Source: Paenibacillus lactis (GTDB lineage Bacteria > Bacillota > Bacilli > Paenibacillales > Paenibacillaceae). Taken from it: DNA of 64,000 nucleotides. This document shows, piece after piece, positions 1 through 8,455 of the stretch (positions are counted from its first letter, which is position 1; every line of letters starts with the position of its first letter). A program made the position numbers and the translations under genes. The notes under the pieces are model-generated. The model did not search any database. It had not been told where the DNA came from and worked only from the letters and a program-made list of their open reading frames with translations. The stretch is from contig NZ_JAGGKI010000016.1 of the NCBI RefSeq assembly GCF_017873605.1, positions 1 through 64,000 of the forward strand, given 5' to 3'.

Positions 1-372
1 CGGATCGGACGCCACAACAATTTAAAGCTTGTGCTGGAGACCGTACAAGCAGCTGTACATAAACGCAAAGTAGCCAACCTGCTGCTCCACAGCGATCAGG
101 GCTTCCAGTATACTCACAAGGAGTACCATGCTTTTTTGAAGCGTAAGAAAATTAAAGTGAGTATGTCGCGTAAGGGAAACTGCTGGGATAACGCTTGTAT
201 CGAGAGCTTCTTTGGACACCTGAAGTCAGAATGTCTTCGACTCGACACTTTCTCGACCGAGGAAGAGCTCGTAAAGGCAATTGAACGATATATCCATTTT
301 TACAACCATGAACGTTTTCAACAAAAACTAAACAACCTTAGTCCGGTTGAGTACCGAACTAGGGTTGCTTAA
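1..372 (+). CDS. IS3-family transposase (OrfB), 3' part
   Basis: This is the C-terminal part of a DDE integrase-core transposase of the IS3 family; the reading frame is open from base 1, so the 5' part lies outside the window. The motif HSDQGFQY contains the second catalytic Asp region. SRKGNCWDNACIESFFGHLKSE contains the final catalytic Glu with the typical N-A-x-x-E-S-F-F spacing, and the end YRTRVA-stop is normal for the family. The gene ends 17 bases before the terminal inverted repeat, as in intact IS3 elements. The visible part carries no frameshift, so the element may be functional. Confidence 0.93.
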   Translation, partial: RIGRHNNLKLVLETVQAAVHKRKVANLLLHSDQGFQYTHKEYHAFLKRKKIKVSMSRKGNCWDNACIESFFGHLKSECLRLDTFSTEEELVKAIERYIHFYNHERFQQKLNNLSPVEYRTRVA

Positions 373-388
373 GGCTGCTTTTTTAGGC

Positions 389-413
389 TGTCTACTTGAC
401 AGGGTTAAGTTCA
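389..413. repeat. Right terminal inverted repeat of the IS3-family element
   Basis: The stretch reads TGTCTACTTGACAGGG then TTAAGTTCA, which on the other strand begins TGAACTTAACCC, a form common at ends of IS3-family elements. It lies just behind the transposase stop codon. The left end and target duplication are outside the window, so the exact boundary is inferred. Confidence 0.65.
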
Positions 414-524
414 GGGTCGGCGGCTTGCAGAACATGCTTATTTATATCGTTTAAAACATTCCGTTTCTGGCGTTCCAATTTTAGCGTTCCGTCTTTTCCT
501 TCGACGGGCAAGATCTTGCAGAGG

Positions 525-947
525 CTACACATCCTTGATCTTCTCACCGGATTCGGCTTTCCCGGCTTGCAGCTGCTCCCGCTCGCGCCGGAGCACAGGC
601 TTCAGATCGTCATGGACGCTCCCCTCCCACAGGGACACGCCTGAACGATAGGCTGCCCGTCCGTTCAGATGACCCGCCACCGGGCCGGTAATGAACACAA
701 ACACGATCCCAAGAAGAAGCTTAACGCTGATATGGTCCAGATAGAAAGCGAAATACAGGAAGGCTCCGGCCAAAATCATCAGAACACCGAGCGTAGCGCT
801 CTTGGTAGCGGCATGGGAACGCATATACACGTCCGGCAGCCGGACGAGGCCAAAGGCGCTTAAAGCGCCTAGAAGCGCACCGAGAAGCACGATAATAGCA
901 ATCAGAAACTCACCGATCCGGCTCATCATTTCAGCGGTCAATGACAT
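525..947 (-). CDS. mrpG: Mrp Na+/H+ antiporter subunit G
   Basis: MrpG is a small membrane subunit of the multi-subunit Mrp (Mnh) cation/proton antiporter. The family hallmark R-L-P-D-V-Y-x-R-S-H-A-A-T-K-S-A-T-L-G is present near residues 35-55, with three hydrophobic helices and a charged tail that contains the conserved S-L-W-E motif. It is the last gene of the operon and overlaps the 3' end of mrpF. The start is uncertain: TTG 959, ATG 947 and ATG 929 are all in frame. ATG 947 has the GAGAGG ribosome site, though close, whereas ATG 929 gives the length usual in Bacillus. Confidence 0.92.
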   Translation of the reverse strand: MSLTAEMMSRIGEFLIAIIVLLGALLGALSAFGLVRLPDVYMRSHAATKSATLGVLMILAGAFLYFAFYLDHISVKLLLGIVFVFITGPVAGHLNGRAAYRSGVSLWEGSVHDDLKPVLRREREQLQAGKAESGEKIKDV

Positions 948-1203
948 CACCCCTCTCAATGTATCTGGCCAGCGCTGTCGTTCCGATAAACGTTAATATC
1001 CCGATCAGCAGGATAATGTCAACATATACCGAGGTCCTGAACAGCATGCAGAGCACAGCGATGATCGAGAGCAGCAGAATGCCGATGGTGTCCAGCGACA
1101 TGATCCGGTCATTCATGGACGGTCCCTTGATCAGCCGGTACAGACAGGCGAGAATCGCCAGCGACAATATGATGAGCGAAGCAATCAGTATCCCGTTAAT
1201 CAT
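931..1203 (-). CDS. mrpF: Mrp Na+/H+ antiporter subunit F
   Basis: This 90-residue protein has three predicted membrane helices and the family signature R-L-I-K-G-P-S-x-x-D-R-I-x-x-L-D at residues 23-38. It is required for assembly and activity of the Mrp complex in studied Bacillus systems. Its ATG overlaps the TGA of mrpE by four bases (ATGA), which points to translational coupling, and its 3' end overlaps mrpG. Length and composition are normal. Confidence 0.94.
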   Translation of the reverse strand: MINGILIASLIILSLAILACLYRLIKGPSMNDRIMSLDTIGILLLSIIAVLCMLFRTSVYVDIILLIGILTFIGTTALARYIERGDVIDR

Positions 1204-1679
1204 GTCCGGGTCACCTCCTTAATCGCGCGCTCGAATGTTCCCCGGATCTGTTCCGACAGCTCGTCGGTATCTTCGATATCCATCGCGTGTATATACAGGG
1301 TCTGGCCGTCCGGGGATACTTCCAGTGTAAGGGTTCCCGGCGTCAAGCATATGAGGCATGAGAGCACGGTAATTTCCCAATCCGTCTTCAGCTCGGTCCT
1401 ATACGCGAAGATGCCGGGCCGCACATTTAGCTTCGGCTGCAAAATCTGGCCAATCACGGTGACGCTCGACTTGAACAGCTCTTTGAAGAACAGGAGCAGC
1501 AGCAGCAAAATCGACCACAGCCTCCGCATATAAAAGCCATCCGGCCAGAATCTCCGCAGCAAGAAAATCATCAGCATGCCTATGATATAGCCGACAATGA
1601 ATTGCTGCGGGGTCGGCTCGTCTTTCAAAAACATCCAAATCATCGCAATGACGATATTCAAAAGGATTTGTTGTCCCAT
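1200..1679 (-). CDS. mrpE: Mrp Na+/H+ antiporter subunit E
   Basis: MrpE is the subunit with the conserved start MGQQILLNIVIAMIWMFL and hydrophobic N-terminal half, followed by a cytoplasmic domain with the S-C-L-I-C-L-T-P-G-T-L-T-L motif. I chose ATG 1679 because AAAGGAG lies eight bases upstream and the resulting N-terminus matches the Bacillus form; a GTG at 1685 that overlaps the mrpD stop is also in frame. It is tightly coupled to mrpD upstream and mrpF downstream. Confidence 0.93.
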   Translation of the reverse strand: MGQQILLNIVIAMIWMFLKDEPTPQQFIVGYIIGMLMIFLLRRFWPDGFYMRRLWSILLLLLLFFKELFKSSVTVIGQILQPKLNVRPGIFAYRTELKTDWEITVLSCLICLTPGTLTLEVSPDGQTLYIHAMDIEDTDELSEQIRGTFERAIKEVTRT

Positions 1680-1684
1680 AACCA

Positions 1685-3166
1685 CTACTCCTTTAATACG
1701 GCGTTAATGTACAGGGACGGATCCGTCAGCACCGCTCCTGCCTGCGAGGTATACGAGTATACCCACTCGGAGCCGACACCCATCAGAATGACGATCAGCG
1801 TTAAGCCGATCGCCGCACCGTATGCCGTGCGAGGAATTTTGACCGGCTGCTGCTCCCGGCGGGCCGGTGAATCGCCCCAGAACGCGCCCATGAACACCTT
1901 GATGAGTGAATACAGCACGAGCAGACTGGATAGAAGCCCAATGCCGCTGAGCCAGTAATGCCCTTCCTGCAACCCGCCCTGGAGAATTAACACTTTCCCC
2001 AAAAATCCGCTGAGCGGCGGAATGCCGACGAGCGCAAGCAAGGCGATGAAGAACATCCAGCCAATCCAAGGATATCGCTTTATTAAACCGCCCATCTCAC
2101 CCAGCTTGGCCGTGCCGGCGCTCGTAATGATCATGCCTCCCAGGATGAACAGCAGCGCCTTGGCAGCCATGTCGTGCAGCAGGTAGAATACCGTGCCGTT
2201 CAGCGATGCTTCGCTGACCGAGGCGATACCAAATGCGATAAATCCGACGCTGATCACGATGTTATAGTTCAAGACGCGGCCGATGTCTTTGTACGCTACA
2301 GCCCCGAGTCCTCCAAGAATCATCGTCGCAGCCGCCATCCATCCGATGATCATATGGATGCCGCCGGTTTCGTGATAGAAGATCAAGGTGAAGGTCCGAA
2401 TAATGGCATATAGACCAACCTTCGTCAGAAGGGCACCGAACAGCGCCGTCACCGCGGCGGGAGGGGCGTTATACGAGCCCGGCAGCCAGAAGAACAGAAA
2501 CAATCCGGCTTTTAATGCGAACACGATCAGGAACAGAATGCCGATCACCGACAGAATGCCCTCCTGCTGCACCTCGGCTACGCGCAGGGAGAGATGGGCC
2601 ATGTTCAACGTGCCGACCGTGCCGTACAAATACGCAACAGCAGCTACGAATAGTGTGGATGAAATAATGTTGATCAGCATGTATTTGAGCGTTTCCCGCA
2701 GCTGTCGCTTGGTGCCCCCGAGGACGATCAGTGCATAGGAAGAGATCAGCATCACCTCGAAGCAGACGAACAAGTTGAACAGATCTCCGGTCAGAAACGA
2801 ACCGATAACACCGGCAAGCAAAAACTGAAAAAACGTATAAAAATAATGCTTTTCCCTTTCCTCCCCGATGCTGCGAAAGGCGTAGAACAGACAGGCTGCC
2901 GCTACGAGAAGCGTCATGAGCACCAGCAAAGCCGCAAGCATATCCGCCACGAACACGATGCCGTGCGGCGGAAGCCATCCGCCCATATGAAGCGTCTGGA
3001 TGCCTTCACTGTCCACCTGATATACGATAAACAGGGCAACAAGAACATTCAGTGCAACGCTGATTGCACTCATCCAGCGCTGAAGCCTAATATTCTTCGC
3101 ACAGAAGATAAGAAGAACGGCGGTAACCAGCGGGATCAGCAGCGGAAGGACAATTACATTATTCAT
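1685..3166 (-). CDS. mrpD: Mrp Na+/H+ antiporter subunit D (NuoN/NuoM-like)
   Basis: This 493-residue, roughly 14-helix protein belongs to the proton-conducting membrane transporter family shared with complex I NuoL/M/N. The region F-E-V-M-L-I-S-S-Y near residue 138 carries the key membrane Glu of the family, and T-K-V-G-L-Y-A near residue 250 carries the conserved Lys. Together with MrpA it forms the ion path of the antiporter. The start ATG is preceded by GGGGGAAGG and overlaps the 3' end of mrpC by eight bases. Length is as expected for MrpD. Confidence 0.95.
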   Translation of the reverse strand: MNNVIVLPLLIPLVTAVLLIFCAKNIRLQRWMSAISVALNVLVALFIVYQVDSEGIQTLHMGGWLPPHGIVFVADMLAALLVLMTLLVAAACLFYAFRSIGEEREKHYFYTFFQFLLAGVIGSFLTGDLFNLFVCFEVMLISSYALIVLGGTKRQLRETLKYMLINIISSTLFVAAVAYLYGTVGTLNMAHLSLRVAEVQQEGILSVIGILFLIVFALKAGLFLFFWLPGSYNAPPAAVTALFGALLTKVGLYAIIRTFTLIFYHETGGIHMIIGWMAAATMILGGLGAVAYKDIGRVLNYNIVISVGFIAFGIASVSEASLNGTVFYLLHDMAAKALLFILGGMIITSAGTAKLGEMGGLIKRYPWIGWMFFIALLALVGIPPLSGFLGKVLILQGGLQEGHYWLSGIGLLSSLLVLYSLIKVFMGAFWGDSPARREQQPVKIPRTAYGAAIGLTLIVILMGVGSEWVYSYTSQAGAVLTDPSLYINAVLKE

Positions 3167-3497
3167 CGTCCTTCCCCCTTAGCTCTTCCATATTGTCCGT
3201 GCCGAGGCGCTGATACGCCTTGTAGGCTAGAACGAAGAAGAATGAAGTGACCCCGAAGCTGATTACGATGGATGTCAGAATGAGCGCCTGCGGCACGGGA
3301 TCCACATAAGAGGATGCCTCCTCGCCCAGCAAGGGAGCGGCGCCGGTCTTCAAACGCGACATCGTCAGCAGAAGCAGATGGACTCCATGGGTCAGCAGGT
3401 TCGTGCCGAGTATGATGCGCAGGAGGCTTTTGGACAAGATCTGATACACACCGACCGCAAAGAGAATGCCAATGGCCAGCGACATGTATAATTCCAC
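3159..3497 (-). CDS. mrpC: Mrp Na+/H+ antiporter subunit C (NuoK-like)
   Basis: This 112-residue NuoK-like subunit has three membrane helices. It shows the conserved L-L-T-H-G-V-H-L-L-L-L-T and the block D-P-V-P-Q-A-L-I-L-T-S-I-V-I-S-F-G-V-T. Translation probably begins at GTG 3497, giving the N-terminus MELYMSLAIG; the ribosome site GGGAGGG sits at the end of mrpA. The stop of mrpA is only two bases away, so the two are coupled. Confidence 0.94.
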   Translation of the reverse strand: MELYMSLAIGILFAVGVYQILSKSLLRIILGTNLLTHGVHLLLLTMSRLKTGAAPLLGEEASSYVDPVPQALILTSIVISFGVTSFFFVLAYKAYQRLGTDNMEELRGKDDE

Positions 3498-3499
3498 GG

Positions 3500-6361
3500 T
3501 TATTGATCCCTCCCGATTGAATTGATGATGGTCATGGTGACGCCTACAACCGCAAGATAGACCCCGAGATCAAACAGAACGGCAGTCGCTAGCTCGGTAT
3601 CTCCTAGCAAAGGCAGATCGAAGTGCCCGAAGGCATGGCTCAGGAACGGCACACCGAGCACCAGCGAGCCGATGCCTGTAAGAAGCGCGATGAGCAGTCC
3701 CATGGCCGTCACCTTCCGGAATTGAACCGGAATGACATTGCGCGTCACGTCCATGCCGAACGCCATGGACAGCAGGACAAGCGCCGCCGCTGTCATTAAT
3801 CCGCCGATAAATCCGCCTCCCGGCTCGTTGTGCCCGGCACTGAAGAGATACCAGGAGAAAGTGACCACGATGAAAATAACGACCTTCGACACCGTGCGCA
3901 GGATGACGTCGTTTCTGCTAGGCAGGTAAACCTCTTGGTATGGATCACGCTGTCCAAGTAATTGCTCACCCAAATCTACCCTGATCAACGCATAGATGCC
4001 TAGCGAAGCGATGCCGAGCACCATGATTTCGAGCAGCGTATCGAATCCGCGGAAGTCCACAAGAATAACGTTGACGATGTTCTTGCCGCCTGCGGATGGA
4101 TAGCTTTCCTTAATGAAGAAATCAGCGATGGAATCGAACGAGCGTCCAGTGCTCGCCGCCAGCGCAATCAGTGTGACGACGACCCCGACGCCGGCTGATA
4201 TCAGCAGATTCCTCCATTTCAATCCCATCGGAACCTTCTCCCGCTTCAGCTTCGGCAAATGATAGAAACACAGCAGGAACAGCATGACCGATACCGTCTC
4301 GACAATCATCTGCGTAAGCGCCAGGTCCGGTGCGCGAAACAGCACGAAGAACAACGTAACCATATAACCGGCCGCCCCCGTCAGGATGATGGCCATCAGA
4401 CGCGTTCGAACGAAAGGCAGCACCAGCACAGGGATAACCAGCGCGATGATGGCCACGGCTTCATAGAAAGAGATCGGCGCGTACGAGCCGCTGCCGCCGA
4501 AATGGATATCTCCGATCAGCAGCAGTCCTCCCCCCAGAGCCAGGATGAAGAAAGCGAAAATATAAATCACATAATGACGAACCGATCCGGTCATATACGT
4601 CGACGTTATCGATTTCCCTCCTCCCTCCAGCGCGCGCAGCCCCCGGTCGTATAGACGATTCAAGGTAAAATTCTTGGTCAAGGCTTGGTTCAGCACGCCG
4701 ACGGAACCATGCAGCTTATAGAGCAAGGAACCGATGACGATGATGCCGATCGTCATGAAAATTTCCGTCGTCCAGCCATGCCACATTTCGATCTTGACGT
4801 GGAAGGTGTCGCCGGGTTCGAGCAATGCGGGATGGATTGCCGTCATCGCCGGCTCGATCAACGAGTAGGACAGCAGATTCGGGAACAGCCCGAAGATAAT
4901 CGCTAGCGAAGCCAGTACAACCGGCGGAATGAGCATGCCGATCGGGGCTTCGTGCGGCTTCTTCTCAAGCTTTTCAGGCTGATACTTCCCGGTGAAGGTT
5001 TTGAACACCAATATCATGCTGTACAAGAACGTGAATACGCTCGCTGTCCAAGCGACCACCGGAATAAGAATTCCCCAGGTTTCGGCATCCCAGAAGTTCA
5101 TCTGTGACGCTTGAAGGACAGCTGTAAAGAACATCTCCTTACTAAGAAACCCGTTAAACGGCGGCAATCCCGCCATAGAAAATGCGCCAATCAACGCGAC
5201 GGTGAACGTAATCGGCATGAGATTCAGCAGGCCGCCAAGCTTGCGCAGGTCGCGCGTTCCCGTCTCATGGTCCACAATGCCGACCACCATGAACAGCGCA
5301 CCTTTAAAGATGGCATGGTTCATCAAGTGAAAGATCGCGGCCGTTGTCGCTTTGGCATAGATGACGGAATCCGGCCCTGCGCCGAAGTAGGCGGCAGCCG
5401 AGCCCAGTCCGAGCAAGCTCATGATCAGTCCAAGCTGGCTGACGGTCGAGAAGGCAAGCAGCGCCTTCAGATCCGTCTGCTTGATGGCTCTCAGTGACGC
5501 GTACATCAAAGTGGTCAAGCCGGTGATCGTGATGATCCAGAACCACCATGAATGGCCTGCAAATACCGGGCTGAAGCGGGCAACCAAATAAATGCCCGCC
5601 TTGACCATCGTTGCCGAATGAAGATAGGCGCTGACCGGGGTCGGCGCCTCCATGGCATCCGGAAGCCAGATATGGAACGGGAACTGGGCGGATTTCGTGA
5701 ATGCACCCAGCAGGATCAAGATCATGGCCGGAAGGAACAGCGGTTCTCCCGTTATGGTTCTAATAGAAGCGACGATCTCCCGAATGCTGAAAGTTCCGGT
5801 CATCACGTAGAGCACGATGAAGCCTGCCAGCATGGCCAGCCCGCCGAACACCGTGATGAGCATGGATTTCAGCGCTCCATATCTTGAACGATCCCGGTGA
5901 TGCCAGAAGGCGATCAGAAGAAACGACGAGATGCTCGTCAATTCCCAGAACCCGTACAAGACTAGCAGATTGTCAGACAATACGACGCCGAGCATAGCTC
6001 CCATGAACAAGAGCAGATAAACATAGAAGCGCTGGACGGCCTCTTTGGTGCGATCCATATAAAAGATAGAATACAAGACCACAAGGGAACCGATCCCCGA
6101 TATTAATAGTGCAAATATTAAGCTGAGACCATCCAGGTACAACGTTATGTCGATACCGAGCGATGGAATCCACGCTGCCCGTACATGCTGCGGTTCACCT
6201 CCCTGAATGGTCGGTATTCGCCCCAGAAAGTACGCGAATAAGATGACGGGCACCGGCAGGACCGCCCAGCCGGCATGGATTCGACTCAAGGGCTTTCGCA
6301 GCAGCATAACCCCAAGGGCGACGATAAAAGGTGCCAGAACGGCGATGTGCAGCAATGACAA
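3500..6361 (-). CDS. mrpA: Mrp Na+/H+ antiporter subunit A fused to subunit B
   Basis: This is the largest antiporter subunit. Residues 1 to about 640 are NuoL-like, with helices, the F-W-E-L-T-S-I-S-S-F motif and the K-S-A-Q-F-P-F-H-I-W-L-P-D-A-M-E-A-P-T-P-V-S block. Residues about 640-800 form the MrpA-specific extension. From about residue 800 (DPYQEVYLPSRND onward) the protein continues as MrpB, including F-S-A-G-H-N-E-P-G-G-G-F-I-G-G. At 953 residues it equals Bacillus MrpA plus MrpB, and no separate mrpB exists, so the operon has six genes. The start is TTG 6361, behind AGGAGGAG with six bases spacing. Confidence 0.94.
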   Translation of the reverse strand: MSLLHIAVLAPFIVALGVMLLRKPLSRIHAGWAVLPVPVILFAYFLGRIPTIQGGEPQHVRAAWIPSLGIDITLYLDGLSLIFALLISGIGSLVVLYSIFYMDRTKEAVQRFYVYLLLFMGAMLGVVLSDNLLVLYGFWELTSISSFLLIAFWHHRDRSRYGALKSMLITVFGGLAMLAGFIVLYVMTGTFSIREIVASIRTITGEPLFLPAMILILLGAFTKSAQFPFHIWLPDAMEAPTPVSAYLHSATMVKAGIYLVARFSPVFAGHSWWFWIITITGLTTLMYASLRAIKQTDLKALLAFSTVSQLGLIMSLLGLGSAAAYFGAGPDSVIYAKATTAAIFHLMNHAIFKGALFMVVGIVDHETGTRDLRKLGGLLNLMPITFTVALIGAFSMAGLPPFNGFLSKEMFFTAVLQASQMNFWDAETWGILIPVVAWTASVFTFLYSMILVFKTFTGKYQPEKLEKKPHEAPIGMLIPPVVLASLAIIFGLFPNLLSYSLIEPAMTAIHPALLEPGDTFHVKIEMWHGWTTEIFMTIGIIVIGSLLYKLHGSVGVLNQALTKNFTLNRLYDRGLRALEGGGKSITSTYMTGSVRHYVIYIFAFFILALGGGLLLIGDIHFGGSGSYAPISFYEAVAIIALVIPVLVLPFVRTRLMAIILTGAAGYMVTLFFVLFRAPDLALTQMIVETVSVMLFLLCFYHLPKLKREKVPMGLKWRNLLISAGVGVVVTLIALAASTGRSFDSIADFFIKESYPSAGGKNIVNVILVDFRGFDTLLEIMVLGIASLGIYALIRVDLGEQLLGQRDPYQEVYLPSRNDVILRTVSKVVIFIVVTFSWYLFSAGHNEPGGGFIGGLMTAAALVLLSMAFGMDVTRNVIPVQFRKVTAMGLLIALLTGIGSLVLGVPFLSHAFGHFDLPLLGDTELATAVLFDLGVYLAVVGVTMTIINSIGRDQ

Positions 6362-6432
6362 AATCTACTCCTCCTATAGTCTGAATTTTTCCTGCATTTA
6401 GTATTTCCCCAAATATCCGGTTCAAAGACCAG

Positions 6433-6466
6433 AAAAACACAAAAAGAGCCCGCTGTTGGCAGGCTC
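6433..6466 (-). terminator. Terminator-like hairpin in the mrp leader
   Basis: On the minus strand an 8-bp stem (GAGCCTGC/GCGGGCTC, loop CAACA) is followed directly by TTTTTGTGTTTTT. It sits between the mrp promoter and the mrpA start, not at a gene end, so it would stop transcription before the operon unless it is overridden. This suggests attenuation; the signal is unknown. Confidence 0.7.
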
Positions 6467-6511
6467 CTCCGGGTAAAACATATCGTATTGTCTCGCGTCA
6501 CACTGATGAAA

Positions 6512-6540
6512 AGTATATATGCAGATCGCTGCTTTGTCAA
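6512..6540 (-). promoter_or_regulatory. Sigma-A promoter of the mrp operon
   Basis: TTGACA (6540-6535), a 17-base spacer and TATACT (6517-6512) form a near-consensus sigma-A promoter on the minus strand. The predicted leader to the TTG of mrpA is about 145 bases and contains the terminator-like hairpin at 6433-6466. Confidence 0.85.
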
Positions 6541-6606
6541 AGATTTCTTCGGGAATGAAAATCATGGAATGGGGACAACACTGTAGGGAAAGGAGTGAGA
6601 TGTATC

Positions 6607-6852
6607 ATGGTAAAAAAAGCCATTCTATGCGTCTTGGTTTTCATCGTGCTGCTCGCCGCGGCATATTTGGCGGATTCCGCCTCGCGCACCCGATACCGGC
6701 CGGGAAGCTCCCAGATGATGCAGCAGCCGGGAGGAACCTTGGAAATCTATCAATCCGAAGATATCCGGAATACATCATCCGGCTTCTCGCCGCGTGAATA
6801 TATTAAGATCCTCCGGGGCATGCCCGAACCCTCTTCCGACGACACTCCGTAA
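6607..6852 (+). CDS. Small membrane-anchored protein of unknown function
   Basis: I do not recognise the family. The 81-residue product starts MVKKAILCVLVFIVLLAAAYLA, a single N-terminal membrane segment or uncleaved signal, followed by a short polar domain rich in Ser, Arg and Pro. ATG 6607 has AAAGGAG 11 bases upstream; a GTG at 6595 is in frame but lies within that ribosome site. The gene is divergent from the mrp operon. Real coding is supported by the membrane segment and ribosome site only. Confidence 0.6.
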   Translation: MVKKAILCVLVFIVLLAAAYLADSASRTRYRPGSSQMMQQPGGTLEIYQSEDIRNTSSGFSPREYIKILRGMPEPSSDDTP

Positions 6853-6883
6853 TGAAGCCTATGAACCGTTGGATCGTCATGAC

Positions 6884-7510
6884 TTAACCGTGGATCTGAA
6901 CCTCCTTGTCGCACTTTAAGCGTTTGCTTCTTCTTCTGGACAAGATCAGGATGAGGGCCAATGCGAGTACGGCCACTGCCCCTGCCAGATAATATCCGTA
7001 TCGGTTAATGAGCGCACCGATATGGTCAACCACTTGATCGCCGACGTACATGCCCAAGGAAAAATAGCCCACGGTCCATAACAATGATGCCGAATAGGAA
7101 AAAAGCGCAAATTTCCGGTAAGGCATCCCTTTCATGCCAACCGCATAGGGAGTCACGTTACGAAGAATCGGCAGAAACGCGCTGATGCAGATCGCATAAT
7201 TGCCGTATTGGCGGGTCAGCCGTTCGGAGACGTCAAGGAATTGCCGGATACTCTTTTTGTCCCCAAAACGGTCCAACAGACGGCTAGCCGTAAAGCGGCT
7301 AAGCATAAAGCCTACGGTAGCTCCGGAGCATACCCCGAGATATAACATCACAAACGAAGGGAACGGCGCTAATATTTCGGATGCGGCCAGCGCCCCGCCC
7401 GTCATGGCAACGACCTCGTTGGGCACAGGCAGACCGATAACCCCAAGGCATAAGACGAGAAATAAAGCGTAATGCCCGATTTGTTCAATAAAATTAAGCA
7501 GCGTGTCCAC
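6884..7510 (-). CDS. DedA-family membrane protein
   Basis: This protein has the VTT/SNARE-associated domain of the DedA family, polytopic proteins linked to lipid-carrier recycling and membrane homeostasis. Family features are G-x-P-x-P-N-E near residue 27, the re-entrant segment L-G-x-x-x-G-A-T-x-G-F, and the block R-x-L-P-I-L-R-N-V-T-P-Y-A-V-G-M-K-G-M with the essential Arg residues. The tail is basic. I chose GTG 7510 because TAGGGGG lies just upstream; a TTG at 7534 is possible. It is convergent with the small gene at 6607. Confidence 0.88.
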   Translation of the reverse strand: MDTLLNFIEQIGHYALFLVLCLGVIGLPVPNEVVAMTGGALAASEILAPFPSFVMLYLGVCSGATVGFMLSRFTASRLLDRFGDKKSIRQFLDVSERLTRQYGNYAICISAFLPILRNVTPYAVGMKGMPYRKFALFSYSASLLWTVGYFSLGMYVGDQVVDHIGALINRYGYYLAGAVAVLALALILILSRRRSKRLKCDKEVQIHG

Positions 7511-7635
7511 GCGCCGGCCCCCTAATCCGTCCAAAAGTATATAACCAGCTTACTGAATGCTCGGCATTCGGAAAACGTGCTCAAGACGAGGTTCATAACT
7601 AGACCTGAGACTAGGAATTGTTGGGTGCGGGACGA

Positions 7636-7911
7636 TTAAAGTTGTTTGAAAGCCTCGATGAATGTCCGGGGATCCTCTTTCACCGTATAGGAATATACGC
7701 CCTGCTGGGTATGCAAATACAAGAATCCCCCCTCCCCGCCAATCGTACGATACGAGAGATCAAACACCTGACCCAGCGGAAAAACCCGATACTTTGTAAC
7801 GATTCTGTCTTCGTACAGGTACATCTTCCGCCTTTGCTCTTCGGTTCTTTGTTCGATGCCGTCCACGACGCGATTGATTTTGTAATAAGGCTGTACTGCG
7901 ATCCAATTCAT
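7636..7911 (-). CDS. Conserved hypothetical protein, PH-like
   Basis: The 91-residue soluble product has no membrane segment. Its alternating beta-strand pattern ends in GVYSYTVKEDPRTFIEAFKQL, which resembles the final strand and helix of short bacterial PH-like domains; this is a pattern inference and no function can be named. ATG 7911 follows AGGAGGGAGACC. It lies 27 bases behind the small membrane-protein gene at 7939 on the same strand, so the pair is probably one transcript. Confidence 0.72.
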   Translation of the reverse strand: MNWIAVQPYYKINRVVDGIEQRTEEQRRKMYLYEDRIVTKYRVFPLGQVFDLSYRTIGGEGGFLYLHTQQGVYSYTVKEDPRTFIEAFKQL

Positions 7912-7938
7912 GGTCTCCCTCCTATTGGGCTGGGCTCC

Positions 7939-8145
7939 TCATTTGGAAGAAGGTTTTCGGTTGTTCTTGCTCCTCCCTCGCCTCTTGATCCATTCCATGA
8001 GCTCAAGGCACCCGATAAATAACACAAACACTGCAAATAACGCGCCTGCCCGCATGGGTTCAATGAGTCCCGCTGAAGAAGCGGCAATCCCGGCGATGCC
8101 TACGATAACGATCCCGAGCACGGATAGCTTCCATCCTGTAAACAT
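7939..8145 (-). CDS. Small two-helix membrane protein
   Basis: This 68-residue product has two hydrophobic helices (residues about 6-27 and 32-50) and a very basic tail K-R-R-G-R-S-K-N-N-R-K. Function is unknown. ATG 8145 has AGGAG seven bases upstream, and a 14-bp palindrome precedes the ribosome site. It heads a probable two-gene unit with the gene at 7636. Confidence 0.7.
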   Translation of the reverse strand: MFTGWKLSVLGIVIVGIAGIAASSAGLIEPMRAGALFAVFVLFIGCLELMEWIKRRGRSKNNRKPSSK

Positions 8146-8159
8146 ATGTATGCTCCTAT

Positions 8160-8173
8160 TAATTACGTAATTA
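8160..8173. promoter_or_regulatory. 14-bp perfect palindrome, possible operator
   Basis: TAATTACGTAATTA is a perfect palindrome right upstream of the ribosome site of the gene at 7939. Its position fits an operator near the transcription start. No cognate regulator is evident. Apart from this palindrome I see nothing else convincing in 8146-8455. Confidence 0.4.
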
Positions 8174-8455
8174 GTGCATCTTATGAATCTTCAATGTGCC
8201 AATATATCGCTCGCGCCAGATTCAATGCACTTTAAAATTGTTTTCCATTTCAGTTATAGGGCCTATAAGCAACCATGTCAAATCTGCATTTGAATCTGGC
8301 TGCTGCACGATGCTCAGCGTCGACGCTCGGATCACAAGCCCTGCAGGCATGATCCGTAAGCACGAATAGCAATTGAGAAGAAATGCGATGCCGTCAGGTA
8401 TGATAGATTAACATTGATCGATGCGATATCAAGTTGAAAGGATTGAGGAGAGCAA

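Noticed and set aside
6519-6797. 92-codon ORF overlapping the small membrane-protein gene
   Set aside because: It is a different frame without membrane signal; the frame starting at 6607 gives a coherent anchor peptide.
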